Below are positions 1 through 9,795 of a DNA stretch of 42,328 nt, piece by piece. The notes beneath the pieces are model-generated. The model had not been told where the DNA came from, ran no database searches, and worked only from the letters and a program-made list of their open reading frames with translations. The first letter of the stretch is position 1. Every line of letters begins with the position of its first letter. This DNA comes from an uncultured Pseudomonadota bacterium (GTDB lineage Bacteria > Pseudomonadota > Alphaproteobacteria > UBA3830). Both the position numbers and the translations under genes were made by a program. Where the stretch lies: contig CADBNZ010000016.1 in assembly GCA_902796155.1 (NCBI GenBank), positions 1-42,328 on the forward strand, read 5' to 3'.

Positions 1-1
1 T

Positions 2-76
2 AACGACAGACCTATGAAGACTCTAAAATGGCACTCGCCTGCCAACGTTGTCTCTCGTCTCCGTTCGGGGTATTAG
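2..76 (+). mobile_element. C-terminal tail of an IS30-like transposase, cut by the window edge
   Basis: The frame starting at base 2 reads 24 residues to a TAG stop. It contains N-D-R-P-M-K-T-L-K-W followed by S-P-A, which matches the pattern NxRPRKxLxWxTPAE found near the C-terminus of IS30-family transposases. Only this tail is visible, so the family call rests on one short motif and it is unknown whether the upstream part is intact. Bases 77-271 hold no convincing gene or RNA; they separate this tail from the ssb promoter. Confidence 0.4.
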
Positions 77-271
77 TTTAATGTGCCTGATATATGGGAT
101 TTTCTTAAACGGCTTATGAAATGAGTGTACAAGATAACGCATATCAAACTTTATGAATTTTGATCAACGTGTTTGGATACACCATTAATCTCCGATTTTA
201 TATGAGTGATTTTTATGAACTAAAACAAAAAGATTTACAAAATATTCTATCCAGTGTTCCTTTCGTAAATA

Positions 272-300
272 TTGATATTTTCCTCCAAAATATATAAAAT
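272..300 (+). promoter_or_regulatory. Candidate sigma70-type promoter of ssb
   Basis: TTGATA at 272-277 and TAAAAT at 295-300 are separated by 17 bases and sit 30 bases before the ssb start codon. Spacing and box similarity are good, but the region is AT-rich, so chance matches are possible. I saw no clear LexA-type repeat here. Confidence 0.4.
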
Positions 301-330
301 AGCGCCGGTTTGCAGTAGAGAGTTCAGAGA

Positions 331-759
331 ATGGCAGGTTCAGTAAATAAGGTCATTTTGGTTGGAAATTTGGGAAGAGATCCGGAGATTCGCGCATCCC
401 AAGATGGCTCGAAAGTCGCTAGTTTTTCTATCGCGACGTCAGAGGTATGGAAAGATAAAGTTAGTGGCGAGAGAAAAGACCGTACCGAATGGCATAGGAT
501 TGTTATTTTTAATCCAAATCTTTGTGATATATGCGAGAAATATCTGCACAAAGGCTCTAAAGTCTATTTGGAAGGGCAATTGCAGACCCGCAAATGGCAG
601 GATCAGGCAGGTGTAGAGCGATATACAACCGAGGTCGTTCTGGGCAGATTCAGAGGTGAGTTAGCTTTACTGGATGCAAAGGGCGGTTCGGAAGATGGAG
701 CAACGGTAATTGATGATAAATCGGCAGAAGCTCCTATTGACGACGATATTCCTTTTTAA
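331..759 (+). CDS. ssb: Single-stranded DNA-binding protein SSB
   Basis: SSB coats single-stranded DNA during replication, repair and recombination as a tetramer and recruits partner proteins through its acidic tail. The 142-residue product has the OB-fold start (SVNKVILVGNLGRDPEIR), the central TEWHRIVIF segment and the YLEGQLQTRKWQ segment at about residues 78-90. It ends in DDDIPF, the standard partner-binding tip. The linker between OB fold and tip is short, so the protein is at the small end for the family. The start has only a weak purine-rich ribosome site. gyrA follows 122 bases downstream on the same strand, a neighbourhood common in alphaproteobacteria. Identification is secure. Confidence 0.97.
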   Translation: MAGSVNKVILVGNLGRDPEIRASQDGSKVASFSIATSEVWKDKVSGERKDRTEWHRIVIFNPNLCDICEKYLHKGSKVYLEGQLQTRKWQDQAGVERYTTEVVLGRFRGELALLDAKGGSEDGATVIDDKSAEAPIDDDIPF

Positions 760-881
760 TTTAAGTAGTTTTTTGTAGGAAAAGCGTAGTAGTTGTATTT
801 TTTTTCTGCGGCGTGACGATTGGTTAAATGTTGTTGTCTGCCGCGATTTTAGATAGATGATCATATTTTCGGAGATTTTTT

Positions 882-3530
882 GTGGAAACAGAGAATAACA
901 ATCAAGATATAATTCCTGTCGCAATAGACGAGGAGATGCAAAAGTCATATCTTGACTACGCAATGAGTGTTATTGTAGCTCGTGCTCTTCCTGATGTCAG
1001 AGATGGTCTGAAACCTGTACATCGTCGCATAATATACAGCATGACGGAGAACGGCTTCGATTATGGTAAGGCTTTCCGCAAATCCGCTCGTATCGTTGGT
1101 GATGTCATAGGTAAATATCACCCACATGGAGACGTTGCCGTATATGAATCTATGGTTCGTATGGCTCAGCCGTTTTCTATGCGCGAATGTCTCATCAATG
1201 GTCAAGGAAACTTCGGTTCCATGGACGGAGACAGTCCCGCCGCCATGCGTTATACCGAGGCAAGATTATCCAAGATTGCGCACTCTCTTACCGAGGATTT
1301 ATACAGCGATACGGTAGATTTTCAGCCGAACTACGATGAATCTTTGCAAGAGCCGAAATTGCTCCCTACGAGATTCCCTAACCTGCTTGTAAACGGAGCT
1401 AACGGAATTGCCGTTGGTATGGCTACAAACGTCCCTACGCACAATCTTGGCGAAGTAATCGATGCCTGCGTTGCGGTTATAGATAACCCTGAAGTCACTG
1501 TGGATGAGCTGCTGAATGTGATACAGGGACCGGATTTCCCGACGGGAGGCATAATTCTTGGGCGCGCTGGTATTATTTCCGCATTTAAGACAGGTCGTGG
1601 CTCGATAATAATTCGCGCAAAAACGCATGTTGAGGAAATTTGCAAAGACCGTTTCGCAATTGTTATGACTGAGGTTCCTTATCAGGTCAATAAAGCGAAA
1701 TTAATTGAAAAAATAGCTGCTTATGTAAATGAAAAAGTCATAGAAGGGATATCTGACCTGCGAGATGAATCGGATAGAGAGGGTGTGCGTGTCGTTATTG
1801 AGCTGAAAAAAGACGCCAACGCCGATGTAGTACTCAATCAGTTGTTCAGAAACACGCAAATGCAGACTTCTTTCGGCGTAAATATGCTCGCTTTGCATAA
1901 CGGACGGCCGAAGTTGGTCAATCTGCTCGATGTCTTGAAGATATTTATTGAGTTCAGAGAAGAAATTGTCGTTCGTCGTACAAGATTTAACCTGAATAAA
2001 GCCAGAGATCGTGCGCATTTGTTAATCGGTCTTGCGATTGCTGTTGCCAATATCGATGAAGTTGTGAGAATTATCAAAACCAGCAAGGACCCTGGAACGG
2101 CAAAAACAACTCTTATGACGATAGATTGGGCAGCGGAAGATATCGCGCCATTAATTTATTTGGTCAACGATCCGAACAGCATATATGTTGATGGGAAATG
2201 CCGACTAACAGAGGCTCAGGCACAGGCGATTCTTGACTTAAAAATGCACAGATTAACAGGTTTAGAGAGAACAAAAATTTCCGATGAATTGTCTTCTCTT
2301 GCCGAACAAATCAAAGATTTTCTGGATATTTTGAGCTCAAAAGAGCGTGTTTTCGGAATTATTCGTGAAGAGCTCATAAAAATCAAAGAAGAGTTCGCAA
2401 ATCCTCGCAGAACAGCGATTGAAGAAGCGGGAGAAGATCTCGATGATGAAGATTATATCCAGAAAGAAGACATGGTTGTCACAATCAGCAACACGGGATA
2501 TATAAAACGTGTGCCGTTGAATACGTATCGTGCGCAAAAACGAGGTGGGAAAGGTCGCACAGGCATGGAAACGAAGGAAGAGGATTTCGTACATAACCTT
2601 TTTGTCGCCAATACCCATACGCCTGTTTTATTTTTCTCAACAACAGGCATTGCATATAAAATGAAGGTGTACAAGATTCCTCTTGCGGGGCCGAAATCCA
2701 GAGGCAAAGCGCTGGTAAATGTCCTGCCTATTAAGGAAAATGAAGCCTTATCAACCGTTCTTGCGTTACCTGATGAGTCAGAGTGGAACGATTACGATAT
2801 AGTATTTGCGACTTCAAAAGGAACGGTACGTCGTAACAAACTTTCGGATTTCGTGAATGTAAAAGCGAGCGGAAAAATCGCTATGAAATTCGAAGGCAAA
2901 GAAAAACTCGTTTCGGTAGCGATCTGCAAAGACGGAATGGACGTTATGTTAGCCTCCAAAATGGGTAAATGCGTACGATTCCCTGTAGATGAGTTACGAG
3001 TGTTCAACAGCCGCAGTTCTACGGGCGTGCGCGCAATGAAATTGGTTGGCGATGATGAAGTTATTTCAATGACCGTCCTTAATAATGGCAGTTTAACTCA
3101 CGAGGAGCGGGAAGAATACGTCAGATATTCCAATTTGCAGAGGCGCAGCAAAGAAGAAATGGTTGTTGACCAAGTCATGACACCTCCCGCGAAATACGAA
3201 GAAATGAAGAGCCTAGAGCAAATGCTCATCACAATTACGGAAAAAGGACTTGCAAAACGCACGTCTTCGTTTGAATATAGGACGAGCGGACGAGGAGTCC
3301 AGGGAGTAAAAAACATCGATATGAACTCCAAAACGGGTAAAGTTGTTGCGGTGTTCCCTGTAAATGAGAATGACGAGGTTATGCTCGTAACGGATTCCGG
3401 AAAATTGATTCGTTGCCCTGTAAATAACATAAGAATTACAGGCAGAAGCGCACAAGGAGTAATTCTCTTCCGCGTTGAACCGAATGAAAAAGTTGTTTCG
3501 GCAGTCAGATTGGTAGATGGTGAGAGTTAA
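882..3530 (+). CDS. gyrA: DNA gyrase subunit A
   Basis: GyrA is the breakage-reunion subunit of DNA gyrase, which with GyrB introduces negative supercoils using ATP. The 882-residue product starts at a GTG (882) with GGAG seven bases upstream. The N-terminal domain carries the active-site tyrosine (Y124 in [10 protein letters not shown]). The C-terminal pinwheel has the GyrA box at QKRGGKG, which separates gyrase from topoisomerase IV ParC. In the quinolone-binding helix, [10 protein letters not shown], the positions equivalent to E. coli Ser83 and Asp87 are Val85 and Glu89. The length is normal. The next gene starts two bases after the stop codon, so the two are probably co-transcribed. Confidence 0.98.
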   Translation: METENNNQDIIPVAIDEEMQKSYLDYAMSVIVARALPDVRDGLKPVHRRIIYSMTENGFDYGKAFRKSARIVGDVIGKYHPHGDVAVYESMVRMAQPFSMRECLINGQGNFGSMDGDSPAAMRYTEARLSKIAHSLTEDLYSDTVDFQPNYDESLQEPKLLPTRFPNLLVNGANGIAVGMATNVPTHNLGEVIDACVAVIDNPEVTVDELLNVIQGPDFPTGGIILGRAGIISAFKTGRGSIIIRAKTHVEEICKDRFAIVMTEVPYQVNKAKLIEKIAAYVNEKVIEGISDLRDESDREGVRVVIELKKDANADVVLNQLFRNTQMQTSFGVNMLALHNGRPKLVNLLDVLKIFIEFREEIVVRRTRFNLNKARDRAHLLIGLAIAVANIDEVVRIIKTSKDPGTAKTTLMTIDWAAEDIAPLIYLVNDPNSIYVDGKCRLTEAQAQAILDLKMHRLTGLERTKISDELSSLAEQIKDFLDILSSKERVFGIIREELIKIKEEFANPRRTAIEEAGEDLDDEDYIQKEDMVVTISNTGYIKRVPLNTYRAQKRGGKGRTGMETKEEDFVHNLFVANTHTPVLFFSTTGIAYKMKVYKIPLAGPKSRGKALVNVLPIKENEALSTVLALPDESEWNDYDIVFATSKGTVRRNKLSDFVNVKASGKIAMKFEGKEKLVSVAICKDGMDVMLASKMGKCVRFPVDELRVFNSRSSTGVRAMKLVGDDEVISMTVLNNGSLTHEEREEYVRYSNLQRRSKEEMVVDQVMTPPAKYEEMKSLEQMLITITEKGLAKRTSSFEYRTSGRGVQGVKNIDMNSKTGKVVAVFPVNENDEVMLVTDSGKLIRCPVNNIRITGRSAQGVILFRVEPNEKVVSAVRLVDGES

Positions 3531-3532
3531 AT

Positions 3533-4642
3533 ATGGCATCCATAGTACTGGAAAATGTTAGCAAATCTTTTAAAGACAGCGAGATTATAAAAAATATCAA
3601 TCTCACCATAGAGGACGGGAAGTGTACTGTATTGGTCGGGCCTTCAGGATGTGGAAAATCAACATTGCTGCGTCTTATATGCGGGTTGGAAGAGCGTACT
3701 TCAGGCGATATTTTTATTGGAGATAGGCTTGTGAACGATATCCCGCCGGCAAGTCGTGGGCTGGCCATGGTTTTCCAGACATATGCGCTTTATCCACATA
3801 TGACGGTTTTTGAAAATATGGCTTTTGCCTTAAAAGTCCGAAAATATAAGAAGACGGACATAGAAAATCTCGTTGTAAGAGCCGCAAGAACGTTAAAAAT
3901 TGACCATTTGCTTGAAAGAAAGCCAAAAGAACTTTCTGGCGGTCAGCGTCAGCGAGTAGCAATTGGAAGAGCCATTGTACGCAATCCGTTTGCGTTTCTG
4001 TTCGATGAGCCTCTGTCAAACCTTGACGCAGCGTTACGTAGCCAAATGAGATACGAACTTGCGAAACTTAAAGAGCAGCTGAAAACAACAATGGTGTATG
4101 TCACGCACGACCAAGCGGAAGCAATGACGCTGGCGGATAAAATCGTCGTCATGAAAGACGGAGTTATTGAGCAAGAAGGATCGCCTCTCGAACTTTATAC
4201 ATCGCCTGTGAATACCTTCGTAGCAAAATTCATCGGGTCAAGCGAGATGAATATCCTGAATCTAAAGTTTGTCGAACAAAGCGGGAAAATCTCTGTATTT
4301 AAGCTCGAAACTGATGAGGAAGTCACGTTTAATCGCAAGGCTGAATGCACTTTCGATCCATCGAGCAGATATTATCTTGGTATTCGCCCAGAAGATTTGG
4401 AAATTATACCTAATGAATCTGTATTTTTCGGAAACAAATTTAACGCAACAGTGTTACTTGCCGAAAATCTTGGCGGAGAAGGTTTTATTCACGCTACTTT
4501 AGCCGATGGAACGGCAATTTCGATAAAGGCGAAAAATTTCAACGCCAAGCCAGGAGATACAATTAAAGTTGGGTATTCGTACGAAAAATGCTACCTTTTT
4601 GATAAGAACCAAAAGACCATTTGGGGACAGGAAAAAAGATAG
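3533..4642 (+). CDS. ABC transporter ATP-binding protein, UgpC/MalK (CUT1) type
   Basis: The 369-residue protein is an ABC ATPase of the class that energises sugar or glycerol-3-phosphate importers. It shows Walker A GPSGCGKST (36-44), Q-loop Gln82, signature LSGGQ (134-138), Walker B FLFDEP (155-160) and the switch His192. After residue 230 comes a TOBE-type regulatory domain including GIRPEDLEI, which is typical of UgpC, MalK and MsmK. No permease or binding protein lies in the window, so the partners are encoded elsewhere or the ATPase is shared among several importers. Its ATG lies two bases after the gyrA stop, so the ribosome site sits inside gyrA. The substrate cannot be told from sequence. 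Confidence 0.9.
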   Translation: MASIVLENVSKSFKDSEIIKNINLTIEDGKCTVLVGPSGCGKSTLLRLICGLEERTSGDIFIGDRLVNDIPPASRGLAMVFQTYALYPHMTVFENMAFALKVRKYKKTDIENLVVRAARTLKIDHLLERKPKELSGGQRQRVAIGRAIVRNPFAFLFDEPLSNLDAALRSQMRYELAKLKEQLKTTMVYVTHDQAEAMTLADKIVVMKDGVIEQEGSPLELYTSPVNTFVAKFIGSSEMNILNLKFVEQSGKISVFKLETDEEVTFNRKAECTFDPSSRYYLGIRPEDLEIIPNESVFFGNKFNATVLLAENLGGEGFIHATLADGTAISIKAKNFNAKPGDTIKVGYSYEKCYLFDKNQKTIWGQEKR

Positions 4643-4884
4643 AGAAAAAAGAATTCTAAGAACCTAAATTTGTTTTTTAGCAAAAACTTGCAATTAGAGA
4701 CAATTGATCTGAATATCAGTAATTTTTAATGGGAAATAATTGTGATTTTGGAGTAATTATCTTGATAAGTAAAAAAGTGTTATTACACTAAATTTAGTAT
4801 CATTATTTTTGTTTATAATTTTTCCCATTGTTCCCGATTGGCCTCTTTCGAAAGTATGAAGTAAGAATAATAAGGAAAGCACTT

Positions 4885-5690
4885 TACTGCGAGGAAGAGA
4901 ATTATGAGAATCGCAAATTATAGATTTGAATCTAATATGGAGTTTTTTTCTGAAATTTCGGTAAACAGAGTCAAAGATTTTGAATTTTTTGAGTTGGACA
5001 AAAACATACTCGCCAAGAATTCGTTTTGAAGAGAGATGCATTATGATTTTTTTGCTCTGTAGTAAGAGGAATTTGTTGCCGATTGTGAGGTAAATCGGTT
5101 TTTAGATGAAATTTTTGCAGTCCTTAATACCCCGAGTCAGCGAGCACAAGGATATCACACGGCATATGGTCGACATTTTTCGAATTTTAAAATCATGAGT
5201 ATTGCCGTTGTAACTCTTTTAAATGTCGATGATTTTACATTTGATATCAGTTTGAGTTTCGAACTTCATTGTATGGCGTTTTTTCTTATCGGGGTAGTAT
5301 TTTTGCTGGTCTTTAAATTAGAATTTGCGTTGCATTAATTAAGATTGTTTCTAAATAAGATTGGGTTAACGTCCTGTTTTTATTGATCTTTATCGCATCC
5401 GCTACAATCGGCTCGATTTTTTGAATGTGATGGCAGATATTCGATTCGTCGAGATCAAAAAGCATCTCCAAAAACTGAAAACTCACGTAAAATCGATAGT
5501 AAATCAGGACCAACAGAGCTTCGTTCTCTAGCGTTTTCGGCTTCGAACTTCGCCCGGAAAGTTTCTTCCTCCTTTGAATTTCCTCCCATTTCTGCTTTAC
5601 TTTGCGTAAGTATTTCGCAAAATTCGTCTGGCCTTACCCAGGTTAAACTTGAAAAATTCTTCTTGTTACACAGTCGTTAAAATTTAGCAT
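4885..5690 (-). mobile_element. Decayed IS5-family (DDE_Tnp_4 type) transposase remnant, copy 1
   Basis: Read on the minus strand, this gene-free stretch gives broken pieces of one transposase in order. From an ATG at 5690 come KQKWEEIQRRKKLSG, a helix-turn-helix part (YYRFYVSFQFLEMLFDLDES), then TILINATQ, LADSGY, TDLPH, and a C-terminal QLKKFKIFDSVYRNFRKKL. This is the order seen in IS5-group transposases. The first catalytic Asp (ID-AT in relatives) is Asn here, a stop follows LADSGY, and several frameshifts are present, so the element is dead. About 445 bp of it is repeated at 9345-9789. I found no convincing terminal inverted repeats. Flanking 4643-4884 and 5691-5856 hold no recognisable gene. 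Confidence 0.8.
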
Positions 5691-5856
5691 AATTTTGCTG
5701 CTTTTTTGCCGAGTTTTTTTCTTTTGCTCTTTTCACCCTCTTCTTACTTTCGCTAGAGATTTAATGAATTTTTGAATATAAAGAGCCAAATTCTAAGGGG
5801 AATGTTAACAGTTGTTTGTTAAAATCTTTCACAAGATCGGGATATGAGGAATCAAA

Positions 5857-8800
5857 ATGAATAAGAAATTATATTTCGGCTTGGGTGTTTGCTTGTTGTT
5901 CGGAGAAAATTGTGCAATGCACGGCACTCGATTGCCTTTGAAAAAATCTCCATCAAGAATACTGCTTGATACTCGAGAGGAGAAGAGAAATGTTCCTCAG
6001 ATCGATAAAATAGCACTTTCTCGTGAAATGCCCGAAGCAGTGAAGGAAAGAATAGATAAATAGAAAACCGAAGTAGGGAAATATCAGTTCGACCGTCTTG
6101 GTTCCGCAATGAAAGTATTTTCAAAGATTGAACCAAATATCAATGAAAATGATTGGTTAAGACTTGCTGAGTCTTTCGGAATCAGAAAATTTCATGGTTA
6201 TGATGTTGTGGATATTTCCTGGCGGTCATTCGTTGACTATGCACAACGCAGAGGACAAGGTGAATATATTCAACAAATTCAAGGTTATGACGTCAGCGAT
6301 TTTAAAAGTTTTCTGTTCAGTGAAGGAATTATAGTTATTGAGTCATCAGCCGAACATCCAACATTTGTTAACGATATAAATACAAAATTAGATGATTTAA
6401 TAAAAAACGCTACCGGAAGGCATCTTTTCGAAAAATTCCTTATACTGAAAAAATTAGAAGAGATCAAAGATTCTTTAATTGTTCGCCCTTTTAAGACGAT
6501 TAAAATACAATGGGGAGCGAGAAGTATAGCTATCTGTGAAGAATACAAAGTTGAGATAAATACGGCGGAGGAAAGCAATGATCAAGTCCTCCTTGGAAAT
6601 GAAGGAAAAAGGAATAATATTAAGTGGGATGATGATTTATTGCATGAACTTGCTCATCAGTTTCATTACTGTATCGGAGCAGACATAGAGTTAAAATACT
6701 CTGGATTTTTGTATGCAATGCTGAGTAATCCCTATATAGCAGAGAGATTTAATCCTTTCTTGAATGCTCAATTTTTCAGCGAATTTGCCGAAAGATTAAA
6801 TCAAGAAACAACAATTGCCCCTGAATTTGTTAAATACTTAGAACGGATCATATCTGAAAATAAGAAAGATTATTCTGCCTCTATCCAATTGTTAAAAAAC
6901 ATAGGCTACGGAGTCGTTGACGTATTTGATGAGTCTAAATCAATAGGAGAAAGAATAGCAACAATTTACAGCGTGATATTTTGTTACTGTTGGAATAATT
7001 CTGAAGAAGCTATAACGATCTCCGGAGCGGCTCCTTGTTATTCCAGTGCCAGAGAACTCATTCTTATTACGGATGATCAGAATGAGAGTATATATCAAAC
7101 AAGAGGTTATGATCTGCGCAGGATGTTGCATTATACAAACTTTTTTACGAATCCGCGGATTTTGGAAATAATAGAAGAGTTAATGCGCAGACATGGATTA
7201 GTTTGGACATCGAATAATACAGATATGGCGAGAGTATCAGGGAATGAAACAGAAGATGTTATGGTTTCTGAATTATTGGATCCTAATTCTCCTGAAGATT
7301 TAATCATTCTATTTAGTTGGCCAAGATTCCTTAATAGACTTGAGCCTACTTCGGAGAATTTCGTTCCTGTTTTATCTACTTTAATATCCATAATTCAAAG
7401 GAAAGGTATAGATAATTCTTTAGATGATCGTGTTAGCAACAACTTATCTGAATTTATGAAAAGAGCTGCAGAGAAAAATCTCATTATTACGGATGAGTGT
7501 ATTACGGGATTTCTGAATTTAGAAAATGAATATCCGCATAATAGTTTTGCTTCTTCCATATGGCGTTATTTCGGAGGTTTAAAGAATCAGATAAATCTAA
7601 CGAATTGGCTAAAAACAGCAATAAATGACAAGAATAACTTAAAATTTATCGCGCAATTGCTAGATAATAAGGTCGTTATTATAGATGATTTATCGGGTTG
7701 GATTAGCGATTTTTATAAACAGTTCCCCGAGAATTTTGTAGATATAGATTATGTAAGAAAAATAAAAGCATCTTTGCTTGATAGGTATTTCGCTCAAAGA
7801 AATCCGATCACGGAAGCCTTACTTCGGAAAGCTGTACTTTTAACAAATCGCGACACTCAAAATTTGACTCATAAAGCTTTTATTCTGTACTTTAAGCAAA
7901 ATAATCCAATTACGAAAAACATTCTTCAAATGGTTCAATATCAAAATCCGGACATTATTCGAGCTGCTTGCCAAAAATATTGTGAACAAAAAAATCCTGT
8001 TACGCAAGAAATATTTGAATTAGCTAATAGTTCATTAAGCAGAAATGAATACTCTTCTGTTTTTCCTATGTTGTTTAATCTGTATTGTGAACAAGGAGGA
8101 TCAATTAACGAATGGCTACTTAGAAAAGCGAGAGAAACACAAGATAGGGACATTATTCGGAATATATTTCAAAAATATTGTGAACAAAAAAATCCTATTA
8201 CGGAAACTGTTCTTCAAGAAGCTATGGAAGCAAAAGACATAGAAGTGATTATTGCATGTGTTGCTAAATATTTTTTGGAGCAATTGTCTACTCATCAAGA
8301 AGATAATAATGATGCCTTGCTTTCTGATTTAAGGAAAATGCAAGAAGATCCGAGCATTGAAAAGCTAATAGAATCATTGAATAGACTAAAAGAAGCCCAA
8401 AGTTACACTGAATTGGAGATTAAATTCTTTAAGTTTGTAGGAAAAAATAATCTATTAGATAATGCAGATTTGGTGATGCAGGTTGCGTTTAATATATTGA
8501 AACAATGTTCTGATAAAGACGTATATGAGATTTACAAGAATGTGGGATTAAAAAAATGGCAAAGTTTGACACAAGAATTGAAAAACAATAAGTTAATAAT
8601 AATTGGTTCTCAAAAGGAATTTGAGAATATACTAAATTATTCAATGATGTCGAGAAAAATCAATGAAATCTGGTACTATCTAAAAAAATGCGAAATTTGT
8701 GCCTCCATAGAACGAAAAAACACCTCTTCAAAAGTAATGTATATCATTAATTGTTTGAAAAAAATTGCAGTCTCACAGAGACCAATAGAAGCGAATATTA

Positions 8801-9288
8801 TTTCAGGATTAAGAAAAATTAGGCATAGGAACGATATCCGAAACTCCATAAACGAAATACTGGAAAATTTGAAATCTGCCTCCGAGAAATACGGAGATTT
8901 GGAGAAGCTTTTTCTCTCTGCAATAGTGAAATATGAACTATTTAAGCCGGAGAATTTAGATTTAATTCTGGAAGTTGCGTTTAAGATGTTAAGACAAGAA
9001 AGTGGGGAAGGTCTAATATATAAGGATATAGAGGATATAATCAGAAAAGTAATCGCAAAAAAATGGAAAGAATTAGAAAAAATGTACCCGACCAATAAGA
9101 ATTTGGCCACGTGTAATACTGATCTGAACATGATTTCAGAAGAAGCAATTCAAGAGAAGAACTATGACAAGTTAGTAGATAGGCTGAAGGTTTGTCGAGA
9201 GAAACTTTCTTCGCTAAGCGATTCAAGTGATGACGACTGTTCAGGAAAAGTTATTAAAATTACACTTTCAGATTTTGGTGATGAATAG
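5857..9288 (+). pseudogene. Large exported HExxH metalloprotease-like repeat protein, interrupted by an in-frame TAG
   Basis: A 68-codon ORF starts at 5857 with a good ribosome site (TGAGGA) and a signal-peptide-like start (MNKKLYFGLGVCLLFG). It ends at TAG 6061-6063. The same frame then runs open for 1075 codons to 9288, with the next ATG at 6109. The body has LLHELAHQFHY, a zinc-protease HExxH motif (H179, E180, H183 counted from 6109), preceded by an ATGRHLFEK segment. This recalls NleD-like (M91) effector proteases, but the match is weak. Residues about 560-730 hold at least five helical repeats of about 30-35 residues marked by NPIT or NPVT. The rest is alpha-helical and unrecognised. 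No ribosome site precedes 6109. It is either a recent pseudogene, a readthrough gene, or a cytosolic remnant. Confidence 0.6.
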
Positions 9289-9344
9289 AGTTCTGCAAAA
9301 GTAAGATATAGGAAGAAGGAAAAAAGAGAAGGAGACATTGTTAC

Positions 9345-9789
9345 ATGCAAGAGGAGAATTATGAGAAGCGCAAATTATAGATACCGGCGATGATATTGAA
9401 TCTAAGATGGAGTTTTTTTCTGAAATTTCTGTAAGTGGAGCCCAAAATTTTGAATTTTTTGAGTTGGACAAAAACATGCTCGACAAGAATTCGTTTTGAA
9501 GAGAGATGCATTATGATTTTTTTGCTCTGTAGTAAGAGGAACTTGTCGTTGTTTGTGAGGTAAATCGGTTTTTAGATGAAGTTTTTGCATCCCTTGATAC
9601 CACCGGCGAGCATAAGGGTATCACCCTGCATATGGTCCGACATTTTCCGAATTTTGAAATCATGAGTTTTCCCGTTATAAGTTTTTGAAATTCTGAATGA
9701 TTTTACCTTTGATATCAGTTTGAATTTCGAACTTCATCGTATTGCGTTTTTTCTTATCGGAGTAGTATTTTCGCTGGTCTTTAAATTGG
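9345..9789 (-). mobile_element. IS5-family transposase remnant, copy 2 (5' part missing)
   Basis: This stretch is closely similar to 4890-5323, including a run of almost 60 identical bases around 9484-9541. It encodes only the C-terminal half of the same transposase: KTDLPH, TTEQKNH and a frameshifted ending like that of copy 1. The helix-turn-helix half is absent, and similarity stops a few bases before the ATG at 9796. The DSGY catalytic motif is lost here. The element is therefore a truncated fossil. The join with the following membrane gene may record insertion or recombination at that point. Bases 9289-9344 contain nothing recognisable. Confidence 0.8.
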
Positions 9790-9795
9790 TTTTAT

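Noticed and set aside
1-120. Possible small RNA (4.5S, tmRNA or RNase P fragment) near the left edge
   Set aside because: None of the conserved core motifs of these RNAs is present; the frame at base 2 explains the sequence better.
324-551. ORF on the minus strand over ssb
   Set aside because: It lies wholly inside a certain gene and shows no family motif; the many similar shadows across the window were dropped for the same reason.
4643-5856. CRISPR array or RNA gene in the long gap
   Set aside because: No regularly spaced repeats; the stretch is explained by the transposase remnant and the repeat at 9345-9789 is a second copy of it.
6061-6063. TAG read as an amino acid in a changed genetic code
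   Set aside because: Other intact genes stop at TAG (for example trpS and recJ), so a general reassignment is not supported; local readthrough remains possible.
9402-9590. 62-codon minus-strand ORF as a real small gene
   Set aside because: It is one frame of the dead IS5 transposase (KTDLPH, TTEQKNH), which loses frame before the C-terminal motif.
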